Shown: positions 17,378-26,774, counted from the first letter of the stretch. The stretch is 40,798 nucleotides of DNA from Akkermansia muciniphila (GCA_945860945.1 CAMASG010000019.1:1-40798), one strand, 5' to 3'. Translations and numbers: made by a program. The notes: generated by a model from the sequence alone, not told the origin.

Positions 17378-18304
17378 ATGAACAACCTCTCGCGTCGTGA
17401 GTTTCTGAACTGCGCCAGCCTCGCCACCGCCGGTCTCGCCATCGCTCCGGCCAGCCACGCCATCGTACCGTTCAAACGCCTCGGCAAGCCGACCCTGCGC
17501 TTGAGCCTCGCAGCCTATTCGTTCCGCCAATTCTTCAAGGACGGTACGCGGCAGGAGAAAGGCGCTGGACCGGCGCGCACCATCGACCTCTTCCAGTTCC
17601 TCGATTTCTGTGCCGACCACGGCTGCGAAGGCGCGGAATTGACCAGCTACTTTTTCCCGAAGGAGACCGACGACGCTTTCCTGCACCGACTGCGTCGGCA
17701 CGCCTTCCTGCGCGGGCTTGCCATCAGCGGCACGGCGGTGGGCAATAACTTCACGCATCCGAAAGGCGAGGCACGCGACCGCGAAATCGCGTTAGTGAAA
17801 CTTTGGACGGATCGCGCCGCCGCGCTCGGCACAGCTCACGTACGTATCTTCGCTGGACAAAGCAAAACGCTGACGAAGGCTGACGCGGAAAAGAACATCA
17901 TCGGCGCGCTCGAAGAATGCTGCGATTACGCCGGCAAAAAGGGCGTGTTCCTCGGCCTCGAAAACCATGACAGCATCGGCACGGCGGAGAATCTCATCCG
18001 CCTGATCAAGATGATGCAAAGCCCGTGGCTCGGCGTGAATCTCGATTCGGGAAACTTCCGCACAGCCGATCCGTACACGGATTTCGAACAGGCATTGCCG
18101 TACGCGGTGAACATCCAGATCAAGACCGAGATTCGCCGAGTCGGTGCGGCCAAGTCCGAGTTGGCCGATTTACCGCGCCTCGTGAAACTGATGCGCGCAG
18201 CGAATTATCAGGGGTTTGTCGCCCTCGAATACGAGTCCGCCGAAGATCCGTTCATCGCTATTCCGCCGACGTTGCAGCAGCTGAAGAAACTCTTTGCGGC
18301 CTGA
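17378..18304 (+). CDS. Tat-exported sugar phosphate isomerase/epimerase family protein
   Basis: A TIM-barrel protein of the xylose-isomerase-like (AP_endonuc_2) family. Starting at ATG 17378 it has a clean twin-arginine signal (MNNLSRREFLNCASLATAG); the GTG start in the track would put 16 residues before it. The barrel shows LSLAAYSFRQFF, AELTSYFFPKE, HVRIFAG, GVFLGLENHDSIGTAENLIR with metal-binding residues, LGVNLDSGNFR and IQIKTEI, ending in GFVALEYESAEDP. It is 308 aa, normal for the group. Exported members are common in PVC bacteria and probably act on sugars in the periplasm; the substrate is unknown. Confidence 0.88.
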   Translation: MNNLSRREFLNCASLATAGLAIAPASHAIVPFKRLGKPTLRLSLAAYSFRQFFKDGTRQEKGAGPARTIDLFQFLDFCADHGCEGAELTSYFFPKETDDAFLHRLRRHAFLRGLAISGTAVGNNFTHPKGEARDREIALVKLWTDRAAALGTAHVRIFAGQSKTLTKADAEKNIIGALEECCDYAGKKGVFLGLENHDSIGTAENLIRLIKMMQSPWLGVNLDSGNFRTADPYTDFEQALPYAVNIQIKTEIRRVGAAKSELADLPRLVKLMRAANYQGFVALEYESAEDPFIAIPPTLQQLKKLFAA

Positions 18305-18324
18305 CGAGCGACGGCGTCTGAAGA

Positions 18325-20784
18325 TCACTTCCCCGCGGTCGCGCCGGACGAACCGTTGCCGGCGTTCTTCACGTACTTATTAAACCACGCGAGCATCTCG
18401 TGCAGCGTGTGGCCGACCGACTCGCGCGCGAGGTAGATGTGCGATTCGAAGGGCAGTATTACCAATCGTGCGGTTCCGCCGTTGCCATTGATCGCGTGAA
18501 AAAGCCGCTCGCTCTGCTCGGGAAATGTGCCGGGGTTGTTGTCGAACTCGCCGTGGATCAGCAGCAACGGCTCCTTCAGCTTGTCGGCGTGCAACAACGG
18601 CGAAACCTTGATGTACGTCTCCGGCGCTTCCCACAACGTGCGGCGCTCATTCTGAAAACCGAACGGCGTGAGCGTGCGATTGTAAGCGCCGCTACGGGCC
18701 ACGCCGGCGCGGAAGATGTCCGTGTGCGCCAGCAGATTCGCCGCCATGAACGCCCCGTAGCTGTGACCGCCCACACCGACACGGCGCGCGTCGGTCACGC
18801 CGAGCTCCACCGCCTTATCCACCGCCGCCTTCGCCGCGGCGATAATCTGCGGCACGAAAGTGTCGTTCGCCGTCTTCGGATCACCTATTACCGGCAGCGA
18901 TGCGTTGTCCAGCACCGCGTAGCCCTGCAGTGCAAAAAAGAGATGCAGCGAACCGGTGAATCGCGTGAATCGGTGCGGCGAAGAAACCTGCTGAGCCGCA
19001 AGATCGCCGTCGGTGAACTCGCGCGGATACGCCCAGAGAATCGTCGGCAGCGGCTTGCCGGCTTCGTGACCGGGCGGCAGATAAAGCGTGAAAGAGAGCG
19101 GCACGCCGTCTTCGCGCTGATAGGTGACGAGCTGCTTCTTCACCGCGCGCAATTCTGGAAATGGGTCGCGGAATTGCGTGAGCGGCCGCGGTTCGCCGGT
19201 GCCGTGCAGGAAATAATTCGGCGGCTCGACCGCCGTCTCGCGGCGCGTGATGAATTCCGAACCATCATTCTTCACGAAGGCCACCACGCTCTCGTAGCTC
19301 GTGTCGTCGCAGCGGAAAACGCGCTTGGCCTCGAGTGTCGCCACATCGAGCCGATCGAGAAACGGCCGGTCGCCCTCGGACGATGCACCTTGGCCAGTGA
19401 GGAAAATCGCGCCATCCGACATGCGCATCGCACGCTTGCCGTTCGGCAACGAACGCATCAGCGGCGTGCCGGGATGATTGAATCGTTCTTGCGACGAGAG
19501 ATCCCACAGCAGGCGCGGCGCGACCTCCGTTTTATCGAGGTTGAACAGCCACGTGCGATACCAGCGCCGGCTGCTTTGGAACTCACGCAGCAACGCCGTC
19601 TGCCCATCTTCGCCCCACGTGACGGCCGAGAAACGATGTTCCATCCGCGCCATCTCACGCGGTTCATCTGCGAACGGCGCGGCCCAAAGCAGGACGCGGT
19701 CGCGACGCTCGGCTTTCGTACGCGGATCGCCGCCATCGAGCGCCTCCACCCACGCCAGCGTGGCCGGCGCAGTCGGTTGCCAGTGGTGACTACGCGGTTG
19801 ATCCACGACGCCGCCAACCGTGAGATTTTCGCCCGACGGATGCTCGGCGAGCGGCTTCACCACTTGTCCCGCGCGATCCCACACCTCGAATTTTTTTGCG
19901 AACAGCGGAATCGGCACCTGATACGAGTAGGGGCGGCGAATGCTCTCCACTAGCAGGAATCGCCCATCCGGCGACGGCTCCACGGCTGCGAACACACCCG
20001 GCTTTCCGAGCGATACGACTTGGCCCGAGCGCGCGTTCACCAACGCGAGCTGCGCCGTGAGATAGTGGTCGAACAGTTCCTCATCATGCGTGCTCTCCAG
20101 CAGATCCTGATACGTCCGTACGGGCGCAGCCTTCGCGCCAGTCTCCTGCACCGTCGGGCCGACCGGCGCCGCGGGCGCGATCGGCGGCTTCCCGCGCTTC
20201 GCCGGCACCACCTTGCAAATGATGTGCTGGCTGTCGGGCATCCATTGGAAAATCTCGCCGAACGCGCCGTTGAGCGCCGCGCCTTTCAACGCCTTCAACT
20301 GCCCGCTCTGCGCGTCGCCGATTAGCAGTTCCAATTGCGTCGAACCGAAGCGCACCACCGCGAAGAGTTTTCCATCCGGCGACCACACGGGGAAACTGAT
20401 ACGCGAACTATCCGGCAACGTCACTTTGCGTTCTTTGCCGTCGGCAAATGTCTTAAGCGTGAGCCCCACGAAGCCCGGCGCGACGTGCGGTCCGTTGTTC
20501 TGCGGATTCACGCGCTGGCCGGCCAGTCGCACCATCGGCCGCGCCAACTCGGCGATGGCGGGATGCCGCAAGCCCTGCACCAGCAGCATCCGGTCGCGCG
20601 CGGGGCTGAGCGAAATCTGCGGCGCCTCGGGCGCGGCGAGAATCTCCGCGATGTCCGCGGGCGGCTTCTGATAAACCAGCGGCGCCGCGAAAGCTGTCGC
20701 CGTGAATAGCAGCGCGAGGCAAAACGCGGACGCAGCGCGCAGAAAACGCGCGGACGTAAAGACGATGTTCATCTGCCGATGCAT
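18325..20784 (-). CDS. S9 family peptidase, glutamyl-endopeptidase (S9D)-like, exported
   Basis: A prolyl-oligopeptidase-family serine peptidase. A beta-propeller region (many WSPDGK-like and SPDGRFLLVES-like strands) precedes the alpha/beta hydrolase domain. The nucleophile sits in GVGGHSYGAFMAANLLAHTD, the Asp in LIHGEFDNNPGT and the His in LPFESHIYLARES. The WAYPREFTDGDLA and LPVIGDPKTANDTF stretches resemble S9D enzymes. I place the start at M39 of the track ORF (20784, MHRQMNIVFTS) because a signal peptide (FLRAASAFCLALLFTATAFA) follows; 20772 is equally possible. Upstream, ATG 20808 has a GAGGTG immediately before it but would give an overlong n-region. It is divergent from the lipoprotein serine hydrolase. 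Confidence 0.9.
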   Translation of the reverse strand: MHRQMNIVFTSARFLRAASAFCLALLFTATAFAAPLVYQKPPADIAEILAAPEAPQISLSPARDRMLLVQGLRHPAIAELARPMVRLAGQRVNPQNNGPHVAPGFVGLTLKTFADGKERKVTLPDSSRISFPVWSPDGKLFAVVRFGSTQLELLIGDAQSGQLKALKGAALNGAFGEIFQWMPDSQHIICKVVPAKRGKPPIAPAAPVGPTVQETGAKAAPVRTYQDLLESTHDEELFDHYLTAQLALVNARSGQVVSLGKPGVFAAVEPSPDGRFLLVESIRRPYSYQVPIPLFAKKFEVWDRAGQVVKPLAEHPSGENLTVGGVVDQPRSHHWQPTAPATLAWVEALDGGDPRTKAERRDRVLLWAAPFADEPREMARMEHRFSAVTWGEDGQTALLREFQSSRRWYRTWLFNLDKTEVAPRLLWDLSSQERFNHPGTPLMRSLPNGKRAMRMSDGAIFLTGQGASSEGDRPFLDRLDVATLEAKRVFRCDDTSYESVVAFVKNDGSEFITRRETAVEPPNYFLHGTGEPRPLTQFRDPFPELRAVKKQLVTYQREDGVPLSFTLYLPPGHEAGKPLPTILWAYPREFTDGDLAAQQVSSPHRFTRFTGSLHLFFALQGYAVLDNASLPVIGDPKTANDTFVPQIIAAAKAAVDKAVELGVTDARRVGVGGHSYGAFMAANLLAHTDIFRAGVARSGAYNRTLTPFGFQNERRTLWEAPETYIKVSPLLHADKLKEPLLLIHGEFDNNPGTFPEQSERLFHAINGNGGTARLVILPFESHIYLARESVGHTLHEMLAWFNKYVKNAGNGSSGATAGK

Positions 20785-20897
20785 GCTTTCTTTGAAGGCC
20801 TCAATCATCACCTCACCGCGCGTCGGCCGCAAGCCCAAGAATCTGAAAAGACGTTGCGCTTGAGAGGCGTGTGAAAGCGCGTCATCATCCTCAGGCA

Positions 20898-22175
20898 ATG
20901 GACCGTGTCCTCATTCCGCTCTCGCTCGCCGTGCTGCTGGCGTTGACCGCTTGCCGCACGCCGGAAAAGAAGCCGGCGACTGTCATCACGCAACCGCCGC
21001 CGGTCACCGTCGCGCCCACGCCGAAACCCGCACCAACACCTCAAGTAACACCTGCACCGGCGAAAAAGGTTTTCCACAGCGAGAAACTCGCGGCGATGGA
21101 CGCCGCCATTGCACAAGCCATCTCGGAGATGAAACTGCCCGGCGGCGTTCTCTGGCTCGAACGCAACGGCATCACTTATTCAAAAGCATCCGGCCATCGC
21201 GCCATCGCGCCGCAGGCGGAACCGATGAGCGCCGACACGATTTTCGACGCCGCTTCGCTCACCAAATCCATCGCCACCGCGCCAGCCATCGCGCTGTTGC
21301 TCGAACGCGGCCGTTTGAAACTGGACGCGCCCGTGCGCGATTTTATTCCGGAGTTCAGCGGCGACGGCCGCGAATCCGTCACCGTGCGGCATCTGCTCAC
21401 GCACACCTCGGGGCTGCGTCCCGGCCTGAGTTTGGCTCAACCGTGGCAAGGCGCCGCGAAGGCCGTGCAGCTCGCTTGTGGAGAGAAATTACAATCGGCG
21501 GTCGGCACGAAGTTCGTTTACAGCGACATTAACTTCATCTTGCTCGGCGAACTGGTGCGGCGCGTGACTGGCGAATCGTTGGATGCGTTTGCGGCGCGTG
21601 AAATCTTCGGCCCTCTAAAAATGAACGATACCGGCTTCCGCCCCGGCACATCCGCGCGATCACGCATCGCGCCGACGACAGCGACGAACAATGTCTACCT
21701 GCGCGGCGAAGTGCACGATCCGACGGCGCGGCGGATGGGTGGCGTGGCCGGTCACGCGGGGTTATTCACGACCGCGAACGATCTCGCGCGTTTCTCGCGA
21801 ATGCTGCTGAACGGCGGCGAACTGGACGGCGCACGCGTGTTGCGGCCTGAAACGGTGCGGCTGATGACGAGCGTGCAATCGCCTGCGGCTGTGTCCGCGC
21901 GGCGCGGCTTGGGTTGGGACATTGATTCGCCGTACAGCGGCCCGCGCGGCAAGCTCTTCCCCATCGGCTCGTTCGGCCACACCGGCTGGACCGGCACGTC
22001 TGTCTGGATTGATCCGTTCTCGCGCACGTTCGTGATCTTTCTCGCGAACCGCAACCATCCCGCCGACGGCGGAAGCGTGGTCGCGCTCCGTTCGCAGCTC
22101 GGCACGCTGGCGGCTGAGGCGGTGGTGGATTTCGATTTTACGAAGGTGCCCGGCGCGCTTCCACGAAAGGAATGA
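20898..22175 (+). CDS. Beta-lactamase-family serine hydrolase, lipoprotein
   Basis: From ATG 20898 the protein begins with a lipoprotein signal (MDRVLIPLSLAVLLALTAC, lipobox LTAC). A Pro/Thr-rich spacer follows, and then a class C beta-lactamase/esterase-like domain. The catalytic SxxK is SLTK near residue 121 (IFDAASLTKSIATAPAIAL). The YxN position is YSD near residue 207, so the third motif residue is Asp rather than Asn. HLLTHTSGLRPGL and GSFGHTGWTGTSVWIDP complete the family pattern. It is likely an outer-membrane- or periplasm-anchored esterase or peptidase rather than a resistance enzyme; the substrate is unknown. The 425-aa length is typical. Confidence 0.9.
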   Translation: MDRVLIPLSLAVLLALTACRTPEKKPATVITQPPPVTVAPTPKPAPTPQVTPAPAKKVFHSEKLAAMDAAIAQAISEMKLPGGVLWLERNGITYSKASGHRAIAPQAEPMSADTIFDAASLTKSIATAPAIALLLERGRLKLDAPVRDFIPEFSGDGRESVTVRHLLTHTSGLRPGLSLAQPWQGAAKAVQLACGEKLQSAVGTKFVYSDINFILLGELVRRVTGESLDAFAAREIFGPLKMNDTGFRPGTSARSRIAPTTATNNVYLRGEVHDPTARRMGGVAGHAGLFTTANDLARFSRMLLNGGELDGARVLRPETVRLMTSVQSPAAVSARRGLGWDIDSPYSGPRGKLFPIGSFGHTGWTGTSVWIDPFSRTFVIFLANRNHPADGGSVVALRSQLGTLAAEAVVDFDFTKVPGALPRKE

Positions 22176-22209
22176 GCAGGCAGAAGAGGTCAGTCCCGAC
22201 GTGAACAGT

Positions 22210-22689
22210 TCAGTAACGCTTCTTTTTCTTCGGCACGGGCGGCAACGTTTTCTTCGCCTCGGGCTTCAATTCAATCGTCGCCGTCGGACGCCACGGTTCC
22301 TCGCGGCCGTTCACGATGAGCGCGCGTGGCAACAGCTCGATGCCGTGACCGAAGAGATTTAGCGTCACCACACCCGGCAGATACATCAAATCGTGATAGA
22401 GAAACTCGCCGGTCGGCACGGTCTGCTGCGGTGTGTCGAAGCGGATAGTGGCGGGCACGAAATTCGTCGGCACACGTTCGCCGGCGAAGATGAGTTGGAA
22501 CCGCTCCACGCCGAGCGAGGGTTGGTGGATGACGACGGCCGGAACGCCGTTCGTGTCGGCGGTGAACTCGAGCTGCCACGGCCCTTTGCGCGTGCGCAGG
22601 TGGCCATCGCACGAGTAGAACGTCGCATACGTAATCAGCGCGATGACGAAGGCGATCGCGGCGGGTTTGAGCAGGCTGTCCCGTTGCAT
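22210..22689 (-). CDS. Membrane-anchored protein of unknown function
   Basis: A 159-aa protein that I do not recognise. An N-terminal transmembrane segment (AAIAFVIALITYATFYS) is followed by a predicted beta-rich periplasmic domain (WQLEFTADTNGVPAVVIHQP, ERFQLIFAGE, ATIRFDTP). The end is very basic and Pro-rich (KKTLPPVPKKKKRY). It lies 63 bp downstream of the small membrane protein gene and is probably the last gene of the GYF-domain operon. Convergent with the serine hydrolase, 34 bp apart. Confidence 0.7.
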   Translation of the reverse strand: MQRDSLLKPAAIAFVIALITYATFYSCDGHLRTRKGPWQLEFTADTNGVPAVVIHQPSLGVERFQLIFAGERVPTNFVPATIRFDTPQQTVPTGEFLYHDLMYLPGVVTLNLFGHGIELLPRALIVNGREEPWRPTATIELKPEAKKTLPPVPKKKKRY

Positions 22690-22752
22690 CGGCGCAAGCT
22701 TCGCGGGAGCGAAAGCAAAGTCAAGCGAGCGACTGCGCCCGGTCTGACAGCG

Positions 22753-23100
22753 TTACAATGGCGGCGGCGTGGTGGCGGCGCGTTTCGCTTCGTGCAGCAG
22801 GTTGAGTCCGGTGAAGAGTCCCCACAACCACGCAGCCGCGAAGAGCGCGAGTCCACTCACGGCCACGCCGAGCGGGAGCCAGAGACCGGAGAGTTCCACG
22901 ATGCCTTCGCCCATCGCTTCACGGTTCTTCAGAATCCAACCGAGCGACCAAACCGCGCCCGTGCCGGAGGCGCAGAAGCCGAGCACGGCGAGCGTGATTT
23001 GCGCCCAGCCTACCGCGCGGCTCGCGATCACCGAGCCGAGCCCGGGCAACACCAGCAGGTTGCTCAACAGACAGGCGCGTGCCTTGGCGACATCAAGCAT
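22753..23100 (-). CDS. Small polytopic membrane protein of unknown function
   Basis: Starting at ATG 23100 (MLDVAKARACLLSNLLVLPG) the protein is 115 aa with three hydrophobic stretches. The start overlaps the stop of the GYF-domain gene by 8 nt, which suggests coupled translation, so the longer start at 23130 is not needed. The opening LLSNLLVLPGLGSVIASRAVGWAQ resembles short membrane proteins that set out a TM2-like hairpin. No function can be assigned. The context suggests it works with the GYF-domain membrane protein. Confidence 0.72.
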   Translation of the reverse strand: MLDVAKARACLLSNLLVLPGLGSVIASRAVGWAQITLAVLGFCASGTGAVWSLGWILKNREAMGEGIVELSGLWLPLGVAVSGLALFAAAWLWGLFTGLNLLHEAKRAATTPPPL

Positions 23101-24151
23101 TGGGCTCAGACGCAGACGGCGTGGCGCCACCGCGCACTCCGAAGAGTTCTTCGTAGGCGTTGACGTAGGCGAAGAGCATCCACGGACCGGTCACCAGTCC
23201 ACCCAGACAGAAACAGAATAGGCCGGCCATATTGATGAGGCTGGTTACGAAGACGAAGGCGAAGGTCTTCCACCAATGTTTGCCGACGACTTTCCAGCTC
23301 GTGACCATCGCCTGCCAGAAATCCATCTTGCGATCCACCACCAGCGGCAGCGTGAAAGCCCAGCGGACACTCAGGTAAATTATCGGCACAAACACCGTCA
23401 CGAGGAACACCGCGGCCGCGGCCACTACCGCTTCGGGAGATGGCTTTACTCCTTTCTCGAAATGCTCGAAACGAACACCCATCGCAAACAAGGTCGCCAC
23501 GATAAGAACGATGCCCGGCAGTATCGCGACGAAAACCAAGATGCCCTGCACAATTTGAGCGAGCACCAGATGGACGAAGTTGCGCTTGAAGCCCGAGAAA
23601 AGGTCTTCCACACCGCTCTGTTGTCCACGGGAACTCTTGATGAAGAAATAGAGCAAGCCGCCCACCAACGGCCCGCCGACTACCATGCTCGCCAGCGAGA
23701 AGATAAGGCCAAGGCAGGGAATCATCCCCAACAGTGAGATGACAATGATGATGAAGCCGTAGAGCAACACGACGCCCACGGCCACGCCGAAGTTCGCCTT
23801 CATCAAATCCCAGCCGCGGCTCATGCAATCGCCGATGTTCAGATCGAAATCGCGCGTCAACACATCGGCCGGCAGCGGCACCTCGCCCGCCGCGCTGCCC
23901 GCACTGCCACTGCCGATTGGCCGGAACCCCGATACTGGCTTAAAACCCTGCACTGGCGGTGCGCTGGCGGCACCACTCGCGCCCGGTAGCAACGCCGCCA
24001 GTTCGGGATAATTCGCCAGCGGTTGAAACGTTCCGCCTTCCTTCTGCACCTGGGTTTGGCCGTTGGCGCGCCCCTGTGCGATCCATTGCTGAATCTGCTC
24101 AAGAGCAATCGGACCGTATTCTTTGCCGTCGCCGCCGATGATTGTGTACAT
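23093..24151 (-). CDS. GYF_2-domain (DUF4339) integral membrane protein
   Basis: A 352-aa protein. Residues about 1-50 are a GYF_2 domain (YTIIGGDGKEYGPIALEQIQ, WIAQGRANGQTQV), a fold usually thought to bind proline-rich peptides. A Gly/Ala-rich linker follows. From about residue 100 there is a multi-pass membrane domain (WDLMKANFGVAVGVVLLYGF, then GVEDLFSGFKRNFVHLVLAQ) like the large family of bacterial membrane proteins with repeated helical pairs. The C-terminus contains AFVFVTSLINMAGLFCFCLG and AYVNAYEELFGVRGG. The function is unknown. The downstream gene overlaps its end. The Lys/Pro-rich tail of the last operon protein is a conceivable GYF ligand (speculation). Confidence 0.8.
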   Translation of the reverse strand: MYTIIGGDGKEYGPIALEQIQQWIAQGRANGQTQVQKEGGTFQPLANYPELAALLPGASGAASAPPVQGFKPVSGFRPIGSGSAGSAAGEVPLPADVLTRDFDLNIGDCMSRGWDLMKANFGVAVGVVLLYGFIIIVISLLGMIPCLGLIFSLASMVVGGPLVGGLLYFFIKSSRGQQSGVEDLFSGFKRNFVHLVLAQIVQGILVFVAILPGIVLIVATLFAMGVRFEHFEKGVKPSPEAVVAAAAVFLVTVFVPIIYLSVRWAFTLPLVVDRKMDFWQAMVTSWKVVGKHWWKTFAFVFVTSLINMAGLFCFCLGGLVTGPWMLFAYVNAYEELFGVRGGATPSASEPNA

Positions 24152-24213
24152 AACTAGTCGGTTGAGTTACCCGTGCATTTTAGGTGAAGCCCGCAACGAA
24201 AGCAAGCGGTCGC

Positions 24214-25320
24214 TCAACTGTTCCGCGCGAAGATCTTGCCGGGAAGCTGCCGCACCAACCGTTTCATCTCCAAGCCGAGCAGCGTCACCGAGACCGTCGC
24301 GACGGGCAGGCCAGCGTGGCGGATAATCTCGTCAATCTGCCGTTCCTCGTGATCAAGCGCGCCGAGGATTTTCTGTTCGTCCGCAGAAAGCTCGATCGTC
24401 AACCGCGCGCCGCCTTCGCTCAATTTGCCGGCGCGATTGCTCGCGGGAAAGAGATACTCGAACTCGCTCAGGATATCCTCGACGTTCTCGCAGAGCTTCG
24501 CGCCTGTCTTGATCAGGTCGTGGCAACCTTTGCTGCGTGGCGAATCCACGCGGCCCGGCACAGCGAAAACCTGCCGGCCGTACTCGGTGGCGAGACCCGC
24601 CGTGATGAGCGCGCCACTCGTGAGGTTCGCTTCGACCACCACCGTGCCGAGCGTCATGCCCGCCACGATGCGGTTGCGGATGGGAAAACTCTGTTTGTCC
24701 GCCGGTCGGTTGAAAGGGAATTGCGTGATGACCGCGCCGGTGGCGGCGATGCGCTCGAACAGCTCGGCATTCTCTGGCGGGAAGACGATGTTGATGCCGG
24801 TGCCGAGCACAGCGATGGTCCGGCCTTTCGCCGCGAGAGCGCCCTGATGCACCGCTGTGTCGATGCCGCGCGCGCCGCCGCTCACCACCGTGACGCCCGA
24901 CGCGGCAAGTTGCCACGCGAGTTTGCGCGCCGTCTCGATACCGTAATGCGTCGTCTGGCGCGAGCCGACCATCGCCACGGCCTGCCGGTCGCGCGGCTCC
25001 ATCCGGCCTTTCACGTAAAGAACAACGGGCGGATCGTAAATCTCCCGGAGCGACTCGGGATATTCCTCGTCCAGTTGCGTGATCACGCGGCAACCGAAGT
25101 CCTCGATGCGCTTCAGTTCACCGGCGAGGTCGACGGCCTTTTCCCAATTCGAAATAGCCGAGGCGATCTCCGGACCAATACCGCGCACGCGTTGTAATTC
25201 CGTGCCGTTGGCGCGCAGAATCGCCGGCGCTTCGCCGAAGTGATCGAGCAGTTGGCGAACGCGGATGGGGCCGACGCCTTCGATGAGGTTGAGCGCGACG
25301 AGTGCTTCGTGGGGATTCAC
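24214..25320 (-). CDS. dprA: DNA-processing protein DprA
   Basis: Loads RecA onto incoming single-stranded DNA during natural transformation. A helix-hairpin-helix-like N-terminus (LIEGVGPIRVRQLLDHFG, VRGIGPEIASAI) is followed by the Rossmann-like DprA core: YPESLREIYDPPVVLYVKG, VAMVGSRQTTHYGIETARK, VVSGGARGIDTAVHQGALAA, GRTIAVLGTGINIVFPPEN, FPIRNRIVAGMTLGTVVVEA. TSGALITAGLATEYGRQVFAVPG follows it. The C-terminus (LSADEQKILGALDHEERQID) is a DprA winged helix. The start is GTG 25320. At 368 aa the length is typical. Presence of dprA alone does not prove competence. Confidence 0.95.
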   Translation of the reverse strand: MNPHEALVALNLIEGVGPIRVRQLLDHFGEAPAILRANGTELQRVRGIGPEIASAISNWEKAVDLAGELKRIEDFGCRVITQLDEEYPESLREIYDPPVVLYVKGRMEPRDRQAVAMVGSRQTTHYGIETARKLAWQLAASGVTVVSGGARGIDTAVHQGALAAKGRTIAVLGTGINIVFPPENAELFERIAATGAVITQFPFNRPADKQSFPIRNRIVAGMTLGTVVVEANLTSGALITAGLATEYGRQVFAVPGRVDSPRSKGCHDLIKTGAKLCENVEDILSEFEYLFPASNRAGKLSEGGARLTIELSADEQKILGALDHEERQIDEIIRHAGLPVATVSVTLLGLEMKRLVRQLPGKIFARNS

Positions 25321-25357
25321 GTCCTACTGGTAATCCCGAACAACGGAGAGCGCAAGG

Positions 25358-26725
25358 TCACCGCGGCGGCAGCAACACGCGCCGGAGCGCATCGAGCATC
25401 CCCAACTCCGCGCCGGGCGCGACCCAGCACCAGTCGTGCAGATTGCCGTCGCGCTCTGCCCAGTGCTGCTCGGTCGGGATGTAGCCAGTCGCGCCATCAC
25501 CGTAACCGGCCACGAGCACGAACGAATCGGGGCGCAGGTTCTGAGCGGCGAGTTGATATTCCACATACGCCTCGCCGGGCAGGAGGAGAAATTGCGCGGA
25601 ACCGAAGTCAATCAACGGCACATCAATCGGCCGGCCGGCCGCACTGCGTTTGCGCCAACTCAGCCCCATCGCTGCGAGACATTGCTGGAATGGCGCGACA
25701 CCGGCCGCGAGTTTCTTCTCAAGCTCCGCCGGGGCGAAGTCGCCTTCCTCGCGCACCTTCAATTTCATCGGCGCGTTACGAAAAGCGATCGTTTCCACGG
25801 GTTGACGCTTCGTCTCACGCCACGCAGTCGCCATCGCGGCGTGAAGTCGATCGCCGAGTGCGGCGCGATTCGTGCGCGCGCCGTCGTTGTATTTTCCGGC
25901 GGTGACGTTCCCGCTGCAACCGGAGAAATAAATCTGGAACACGCCGGGCATTTCTTTTTGTCGGCGCGCGCGGGCGAGCCCCGGAAAGTCAGCGGAGATC
26001 TCACCCGTGCGGTAGTAGCTCATCGGATGCGTCGCGTAACCGCTCACAGCCGCCAACGGCGTGTCGCCGTTCCAAAAGCTCAGCGTCTTGAGCCACGGAT
26101 CAATCACGCCATCGCCGGCCTCGCGCGCCAGCACATTGCGCGTCGCGCTGCCGCGGTCGAAACTCGGTTTGCCATCCGGCAACAGATAACGGCGGTTGCT
26201 GGCGATCCGCTCCACTTTCGCCTGACCAACGCCGATATGGGTGAACCGGCGTGCTTTGAGCAACGACGCGCGCAGTGCTTCGGCGACGCGCTGCACGGCC
26301 TTCTCGTGAAACTCCAAATCGCACACGCTGCCAGCGAGTTTGCGTGCGCGTAAAATCCGCTCCGCCTCCAAATCCGCTACCGGCGCTTCGTGCTGATGGA
26401 TGGTCGTGACAAGCACGCGCACCGGTTCGGTTCCCGCCGCTTCAGCCAACGCAGCGCGCCAGCGGTCATACGCGTCGTTGCGGATTTCGCACCAATCCAC
26501 CGAGACGAACACGATTGGTTTCTCCGCACCGAGAATGACGAACCCGCGTGCGAACAACGGATCGGCGACGGACTTCGCCTGCCACGCGCCGCCCATCATT
26601 CCGTGGCCGATGGGCACGGTGACGTCGGCTTCAAAGGTCGCGAGCGAAAACTCCGCAGCCGCGAGAGAGCGGACAAAACAAATCAATGCAACGAACGGCA
26701 CGAGGCTTCGAAAAAAGGAGCGCAT
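25358..26725 (-). CDS. Exported neutral/alkaline ceramidase-like protein
   Basis: A 455-aa protein with a signal peptide (SLVPFVALICFVRSLAAA). The body resembles the neutral/alkaline non-lysosomal ceramidase N-terminal domain as found in many PVC proteins. Supporting stretches are FEADVTVPIGHGMMGG, ARGFVILGAEKPIVFVSVDW, VLVTTIHQHEAPVADLEAE with likely metal-binding His, and FQIYFSGCSGNVTAGKYNDG. The C-terminus has FLLLPGEAYVEYQLAAQNL and VAGYGDGATGYIPTEQHWAE. Whether it hydrolyses ceramide or another amide is unknown. It lies 37 bp upstream of dprA on the same strand. Confidence 0.82.
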   Translation of the reverse strand: MRSFFRSLVPFVALICFVRSLAAAEFSLATFEADVTVPIGHGMMGGAWQAKSVADPLFARGFVILGAEKPIVFVSVDWCEIRNDAYDRWRAALAEAAGTEPVRVLVTTIHQHEAPVADLEAERILRARKLAGSVCDLEFHEKAVQRVAEALRASLLKARRFTHIGVGQAKVERIASNRRYLLPDGKPSFDRGSATRNVLAREAGDGVIDPWLKTLSFWNGDTPLAAVSGYATHPMSYYRTGEISADFPGLARARRQKEMPGVFQIYFSGCSGNVTAGKYNDGARTNRAALGDRLHAAMATAWRETKRQPVETIAFRNAPMKLKVREEGDFAPAELEKKLAAGVAPFQQCLAAMGLSWRKRSAAGRPIDVPLIDFGSAQFLLLPGEAYVEYQLAAQNLRPDSFVLVAGYGDGATGYIPTEQHWAERDGNLHDWCWVAPGAELGMLDALRRVLLPPR

Positions 26726-26774
26726 TCCTCTGGTCTAGTGGCGCGGTGCGATGGCGGCAAGTTTCAAATGCCTT

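Noticed and set aside
18400-19953. 517-aa plus-strand ORF opposite the S9D peptidase
   Set aside because: Shadow frame; the composition is dominated by Arg and the minus strand carries a full peptidase.
20898-22175. Antibiotic-resistance beta-lactamase
   Set aside because: The lipoprotein form, Pro-rich spacer and YSD in place of YxN fit the broad esterase/peptidase-like family better than a resistance enzyme.
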